Positions 58,240 through 64,000 of a DNA stretch of 64,000 bases are shown piece by piece. The translations under genes and the position numbers were made by a program. The notes under the pieces are model-generated. The model did not search any database. It was not told where the DNA came from and saw only the letters and a list, made by a program, of their open reading frames with translations. This stretch comes from Planococcus citri (lineage: Eukaryota; Arthropoda; Insecta; Hemiptera; Pseudococcidae). The DNA is taken from contig NC_088677.1 in assembly GCF_950023065.1 (NCBI RefSeq), forward strand, positions 71,201,469 through 71,265,468. The letters are read 5' to 3'. The stretch's first letter is position 1, and every line of letters begins with the position of its first letter.

Positions 58240-61030
58240 ATAGCTATCGAAATGGCGAAAAAACCCAAATGAAAAATCGGACTTGTGGCTTCTTGCGCCA
58301 GACCAGGTCACATACCCATTCCTTTTCGACAACAATGGTCACCATTGATCAGCTGATTCGTAATTGACCTATTTTAATTTACGTATTCATGGATGCTGCC
58401 AATACGTTTCAAGTCCACGTTAAATAATATACCCTCTTTATTCACCCTATAGAAACCACTGAATGGAGAGACTAACATAAGAAGAAAGGACTGGTCAGAT
58501 TTACACATTGTAGGTATTAACCACCGACCACCCCTAGTTAGTCTAGACAGAGTTTAAACCAACCTAGCAAATAATAGACGAAAAGAGATGGATGACAAGG
58601 AGGCACAAAATGCAAACAAACAAAATTACTCGCTGAGCCAGTGACCCAGAAACACCCTTATAATATGATGAAGGAATCCTTTTGACCGATCTTCGAAAAG
58701 GAACAAGTTACTTACTACATGGAAGACCACTCTCGCGGAACTCGGAAGTAGACATATTCACCCTCTCGTCAATTCACCACCGGTAAGTATAGGTATTCAG
58801 CTGACCTTGATGGTTTTCATAAGACAGCAAGGGATCTATTATACACTGTCGTACGTGCTAATCGGCCATGACGTAGGTCCAACTCTATAGTAGAGGTGCC
58901 AGCCGCAGGACAACGGTATTATCGGATGGATAAATAGATGAAAACTGGTTTGAATTCGGTTAAGAGTATATTGAGGACACCTTGCGAACATTGTAATTTG
59001 TCATCGATTCGATATTCTATAGCTAGGTGTAATTTATAATTCGCTGTCTCGTATGCGCAGCAATTAAACAGGTACATATGAGTATAGGTACTGAGATCCT
59101 CCTAGAGCACCAGAAGTACAGTACACAGAAAACAGGAAGATATGTAATTAAAAACAAAGAAACGATAGAAAGCAGATCATGTGCGCTGGTATTACTGGTC
59201 TTTTAAACGAGCTGGTATCAATTAAAAGGCAACAAATGTCTATTTCACATAAAGGTACGAACATATAAGTTAAGTACCAATAACAGTCGCAGTTGTACAA
59301 AAAAAATATACATTCGTCCTTGACGTGGAAAGATTCATATTGAGTGTACCCGCCACTGCTCGCGTACACCTATAGCTATACGGTTTACATAATTCATCAA
59401 CAAAATGCCGCATATAGGTACACATAGACACACCGTGGCTTCCATAAGTGTGGCTCTGGATGAACAAACGTTTAGGTATAGGTATATACGTGAAAATGAA
59501 AAATAAATAATAAAAAAAACATCAACGTGTACGATGCGACGTATGGGGACGTAATACCGATAATTATTATCGGTAAAATAAATGAAGAAAAAAACAACAG
59601 TACACGGGCATTGCAGTTAATGATTAGCGCCCGCATATCTAACTGCGAGTACAGCTGAATTGAAACGGCTGTTTTTTTGTCTTTTTTTTTCACCATTTCT
59701 TTTGCTTCATCTCACCTGTTTTTCGGAGCAGAAGTCGGCCAATCGGTTTACCCCGCGTAGCGGTAATAAGCGGTAATGTAACGAGAGCTAGGCGCGTGCC
59801 ACTTAGCCACTTTACCTTACCTGTTCCATCGACGGAGATAATTTTTCATAGCGATCGTCTCTCCGCCCTCGCAATGGTGCACAACTTGGCTTTGGCTCAC
59901 AATATGGATTCGCGTCAATTTATACCTGCCTATAGAGACGGTGTAGTAGGAGGTGAGCTTGTGCTATCGGTATCTGCTGCCTATCCATGAACGACCGCGC
60001 TGGAGATTGGCGACTCGCTCGTTGGGAAATTCTTCCCGCATTGTTTTCACTTCTATTGTTCTGATCGAATGATTTTCCACATTTTATACTCGACTACTCG
60101 TAGAATATACAAGTATCACTTCGATGATGACTTTTCTACTATATAGTATTCACAATAGTACAACGAGGCCAGTATTTTTTACCATGGTATCGTGAAATAA
60201 TTCATTTATGCTCTGAAAGAATGTTCTTGATTTCACGAACAAGTGATGTGATCGCTCACTTGGTCAATGCCGAGCTTGCGAGTGTGGTGTGGATTTGTCG
60301 AGGATGTTCTGCAGATTGGGCAGACCGAGCCAGATCGTCACTTTGGTTTTTTCGAAAATCACGCAGAGATATTATAATTTGCGAATCGCCGAATTAAATA
60401 TGAAAACTTCACAATGAATAAAGAAACAAAACTGCAGATTGTTTTGCGGTGACCACCAGGAAGTACTCGTATTACTATCCCGCAGTACCAGTGGTAGGAT
60501 TTTTCCTTAGAGAGAGATAATTGGGTCCGAACCGAAAAATTTTTCCATCTCATTTTTTGGGTGGTGAGAGGCGGGGGCAAAATCAAGCTTCTCGAAGAGC
60601 AGAAACCAAAAAAATATGTCACTTATTTATTCGATTTTTATTGCCCGCAAAGTAGTAAGTACGTATTTAAAGTAAATAGTGTACGAATATACCTATAATG
60701 ATGGTCTTGAGAAGAAGAAAAAGGCCTCTTCCACTAAAAAAATATGAAAAAATGAAGTTATATGTACCCAAGTAAAGTAATGACACAAAATTTTAAAGAA
60801 TTTCCAACTTTCCAAGTTTGTTTCCACAATTTTAGAACAAGCTAAAGCAAAACATAAGTTTGTAATCGGCATCCATCTCAGTGAAACAAGAGCGCAAAAA
60901 TGCTGGGAAAATTCCCACTTTTTACCATCAAATTTTTTTCCAAGAAAAACTTCACTCTTAGGGGGGGATTCTCAACCAAACCCTCCCCTTAAAACCGGCA
61001 CTGCTATCCCGGGTATCATACCATTCATAA
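58240..61030. other. 2.8-kb apparently single-copy non-coding block
   Basis: Unique-type DNA, with 59.7-60.0 kb relatively GC-rich. A 64-codon plus frame (59796-59990) contains GGAGGTGAGC, a possible donor, but lacks an acceptor or recognised motif, so it is not called. Other frames are short and antisense-overlapping. Confidence 0.4.
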
Positions 61031-61990
61031 AGGGTAGGTTTTTGTTTTAAAGGTCTCGTTCCTTGATAAAAATGTCAAAAAATTCCGTGTTCTGCCAAAA
61101 ATTGTCAAAAAATGTCTGTTTTTGCCAAAATTGCCAAAAATTTCTATTATCTCTGTGTAAATTGTAAAAAATCCTAATTTTTGTCAACAAGCAAGGTACA
61201 TATTACTTTTTGCCAAAATCGCCAAAAAATGTCCATTCTTGCAAAAATTGTCAAAAAAATGTATCTTTTTCTTAAAATTTCCAAAAAAAGGCTAATTTTG
61301 CCAAAATTGCCGAAAAATTTTGTTTGTTCGGCAAAATTGTCAGAAAGGACGTTTTTTTTTGCAAAAAATGTTATACTCGTATACAGAGGTGCATTTTTTT
61401 GTCTAATTTGTCAATAAGTTATATTTTTTGTCAAAATTGTCAAACAGTCCCAATGTTTGCAAAAATTAGCAAGAAAGCTCTTCTTTTTTGCCAAAACATA
61501 CATATATGGCAGGTTTTGCTTTACCTAATTGTCTAAAAAGGTCTTATTTCTTGATATAAATACAAAAAAAAAAATATTCCATCAAAGTTACCAAAAAATA
61601 ATTATCTGCTTTTGCCAAAAATTCCCAAAAAAGTTTGCATTCAAAAAGTTCCAACTGATGCCAACAAGGCAACAAGTATAGGTACTAATTTTTGGAAAAA
61701 ACTTGGCCAAAGTCGATAGGTTCAAATTTTTTTCAAAATCGTCAAAAAGTTTCAATTCTGACCAAAGTTGCCAAAAAATTTACATTTTTGCCAAATTCAC
61801 AGAAGAAGTGTTGTTTTTGCCAAAATTATCAAAGACCAAAAAGACTCATTTTTCGCCAAATTTGTCAAAAAAATTCCATTTTTTTCCAAAATTGCTAAGA
61901 AATTTTCGATCTTTTGCCAAAACGTCTAGAAAAATTAATTTTGCTCAATTGTCTAAAAAGTTCTGTTTTTACAAAATTGTGAAATTAATG
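61031..61990 (+). repeat. Degenerate TTGCCAAAATTGTCAAAAAA array (array F)
   Basis: Words TTTTGCCAAAATTG and TTGTCAAAAAA(T/G) recur at roughly 30-40 base spacing (about 61095, 61119, 61211, 61298, 61490, 61610, 61768, 61818), with many indels. Frames of 68-97 codons here read as repeated QNRQK/AKLSK peptides and are repeat translations. Confidence 0.8.
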
Positions 61991-62420
61991 TCCTGAAGTC
62001 TCAAAGATTTCAAATTTCAAAAAAGTCTGACAAAATATCAGACAGCCACTTTAGAAAGTTTGAAAGACAATATAATTTAAGTAATTCATTAATTTGTTTT
62101 CCAAGGCTGACACAATGTCATAAAATCAACAGATTTTTTTTCAAGTTTTTTCAAAATCGACATAACGTGAGAGAATCAATAGCTTCCTTTTTCCTAGTTC
62201 TCCATCTCAAAAGTGAATCTCACACCGATTGATCAATTTTCTTCCAAATTTTTCAAAGTCTGGAATAATGTCAGAAAGTCAACAATATTTTCCACCCTTT
62301 TCAAAAGTCAGCGTCTCTAAAAGTCAATCGATTTTCTTCAACGTTTTCAAACTTGGGGCATAATGTCAGAAATTCAACTGATATTTTTTTCGTTTTCAAA
62401 AGTCAGAGTCAAGGAGATTA
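61991..62420 (+). repeat. Degenerate ~70-bp AATGTCAGAAAGTCAAC repeats
   Basis: Units carrying (A/C)AATGTCA(G/T)AAA(G/T)TCAAC followed by TTTTTCAAAA and GTCAG can be traced at about 62034, 62112, 62265 and 62363. Strongly diverged. Confidence 0.55.
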
Positions 62421-64000
62421 AAAATTTCTGATAGATCCCTGTTTTTTCAGAATTTGCCAAAAAAAGATCTCCTTTTTGGCCAAAATTGTCAGAATATCTC
62501 GTTTGTTGCCTAATAACTGTCAAAAAGCTCTGTTTTTTGCTAAACCTCCTGTTTTCTATTTGGACCGTCCATTCATTCTCATTTCTCTTTGAATTCAGAA
62601 AAAAATTCCAGTTATCTTCGAAAATGGAAACATTTTGACCCAAAAAAATTCTGACTTCAATTTGACTGAATTTGAAACCTTTCCCCTCCCAAATTGAAAC
62701 CTCAAAAAATGTCCTGTTATGAGGTATGCTTTTATCCTGCTTTAGCAGCATGTTGCCCAATTTGTTAGACATCTTTCCATCGTATTTTTTTCGATTACCT
62801 TATCTAAAAAAGTTATGACTTCTCATGTCACTCGAAGGCAAAATCGGTCAATTCCATTTTTTTTTTTTTTTTCATTGGAAAATACATCATTCGCAACTTC
62901 TTTTTCCGCATAGGCATCGTTAGGAAAACCAAGCATAACATTTTTTTCAATATCCAGTCTAGTACTTGACACATAGTTTAACCTTCACAACCCTTTCCGG
63001 TTAATGGACCATTTTACTATGTACATGGCCTATGCCTATAATAATCGTGTAACACACCCGTTAAACTTTACTCCACCCGTCTCGCCTCACCCTCCTCTAT
63101 CATCTGATGCACGCGTTACCAGGATTAAATAATTTTTTAATGCACATGTACTCGAAAATCTGATTAAATAATCGATTATTACCGTATACACAGTCGATAG
63201 ATTATAGGATTTTATTAAAAGACGCGTGTTTACCAGCGCTAACCGTCGAAATGGTATTGATGTTTATCGAATGTTGACAGCGAAAATGTGAATGTGACAC
63301 AGACCGTTGATTTATTTATAATGAACGTTTGAGGATATGTGCGAAGAAGAGGGTAAGAGGATCCGATCTCTATTAAATCTTTTTTTTTTTTCAATTTTTG
63401 TTTATACTCGTAGGTAGTAGTTGGTATCAAAAAAAAGCTTATGGTCGTATTATGTTTCAATCGTGATATGTTACCTATAAATTTTGTACACAGAAAGAAC
63501 TTAGTATCACGTGGTATATTTTGATTGATGCGGTTTGTATGCATATCAACATTATTAAACACCTTTATAAATGTACTACACGACTAGGACCACTTTGAGA
63601 CATAGTTTTCATATACTACTGTATCTTATTGTATTACGTGTGCCATCAAACGTATCGCATATCACTGGTGTACCTAGTACCTACCTTTCTATAGAATACC
63701 TTTTTACAACAACACACTGTTATCGATCGATAAATCTTAAGTTGTGAATAATCTGTTGAAGAAACTGACTACAAAGAGTTCCAGGAGATGAATTTTGCAA
63801 GAAATGTCATTTTTGTTTATTTTCTCTCCAATCTGATTCCCCTTCCTTTTCTTTCGCAACAGATCCACAATTGAATTTTTTTTCCCCTTAAATAGAAGTC
63901 ATTAAAAATTCAATTTGAAAAAATATCAAACATCTCGAAAAAATGTGAAAAAATTTATCTCTACGAAAATTAGAAAAAACGTATTGACTCCCTGCAGTAC
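62421..64000. other. AT-rich then single-copy non-coding DNA to window end
   Basis: 62.4-62.8 kb is repeat-like AT-rich DNA in which a 132-codon minus frame (62374-62772) lacks a recognisable motif. 62.8-64.0 kb has the unique-block character. No gene is supported. Confidence 0.4.

Noticed and set aside
59796..59990. Exon with GGTGAGC donor
   Set aside because: The donor-like word stands alone; there is no acceptor and no recognisable peptide.
62374..62772. 132-codon minus-strand frame
   Set aside because: It spans degenerate repeat-like DNA and shows no domain; no start or splice support.

Overview
This is a 64-kb window of eukaryotic, almost entirely non-coding DNA. It is strongly AT-rich. 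No open reading frame exceeds 137 codons, and the longest ones are translations of tandem repeats. There are no operons, Shine-Dalgarno sites or dense genes. The frequent words TACGAG/CTCGTA and GTACCTACC/GGTAGGTAC, the splice-type sequence around the one convincing exon, and the many small inverted-repeat transposons suggest an arthropod genome. My best guess is a sap-feeding hemipteran such as a mealybug, whitefly or aphid, but that is inference and no diagnostic gene is present. Most of the window reads as intergenic or long-intron sequence.

Layout: blocks of apparently single-copy sequence (about 1.0-2.5, 4.3-6.8, 8.8-11.6, 12.7-17.3, 20.1-23.6, 28.7-32.9, 34.7-37.3, 39.3-42.6, 44.5-47.9, 48.3-50.1, 52.0-56.3, 58.1-61.0 and 62.8-64.0 kb) alternate with degenerate or homogenised tandem arrays. 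The arrays are: an AGATTTTTTG-type array (2.5-4.3 kb), a 28-bp ATTTACCAAAAATG array (6.8-8.8 kb), a related 22-bp array in opposite orientation (11.9-12.7 kb), a 33/34-bp TTCGTTCGCGAA array (17.3-20.1 kb), a ~21-bp TGTTCATTTTGTGCC array (32.9-34.7 kb), a 30-bp CAGTG...CACTG array with a 630-bp higher-order duplication (50.6-52.0 kb), and a TTGCCAAAATTG array (61.0-62.0 kb).

At least seven non-autonomous DNA-transposon-like or foldback elements are visible from their inverted ends: 17679-19029, 23664-24843 (TTAA-flanked), 25021-26789 with 25297-26264 nested inside it, 27068-27554, 28400-28640 (TA-flanked, plus a 33-bp minimal relative at 11562-11594), and a modular foldback family at 37329-39260 and 56360-58117. 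None carries a recognisable transposase. A short poly(A)-tailed retroposon fragment interrupts the last of these.

One stretch is convincingly genic: a terminal coding exon on the + strand at 53864-54049, with a good splice acceptor, raised GC at third codon positions, a stop codon and downstream AATAAA signals. Its family is not recognised. A few weaker coding candidates (52357-52686, 32083-32271, 22298-22528) and a decayed acidic-repeat coding remnant on the - strand (43298-43860) are listed with low confidence.
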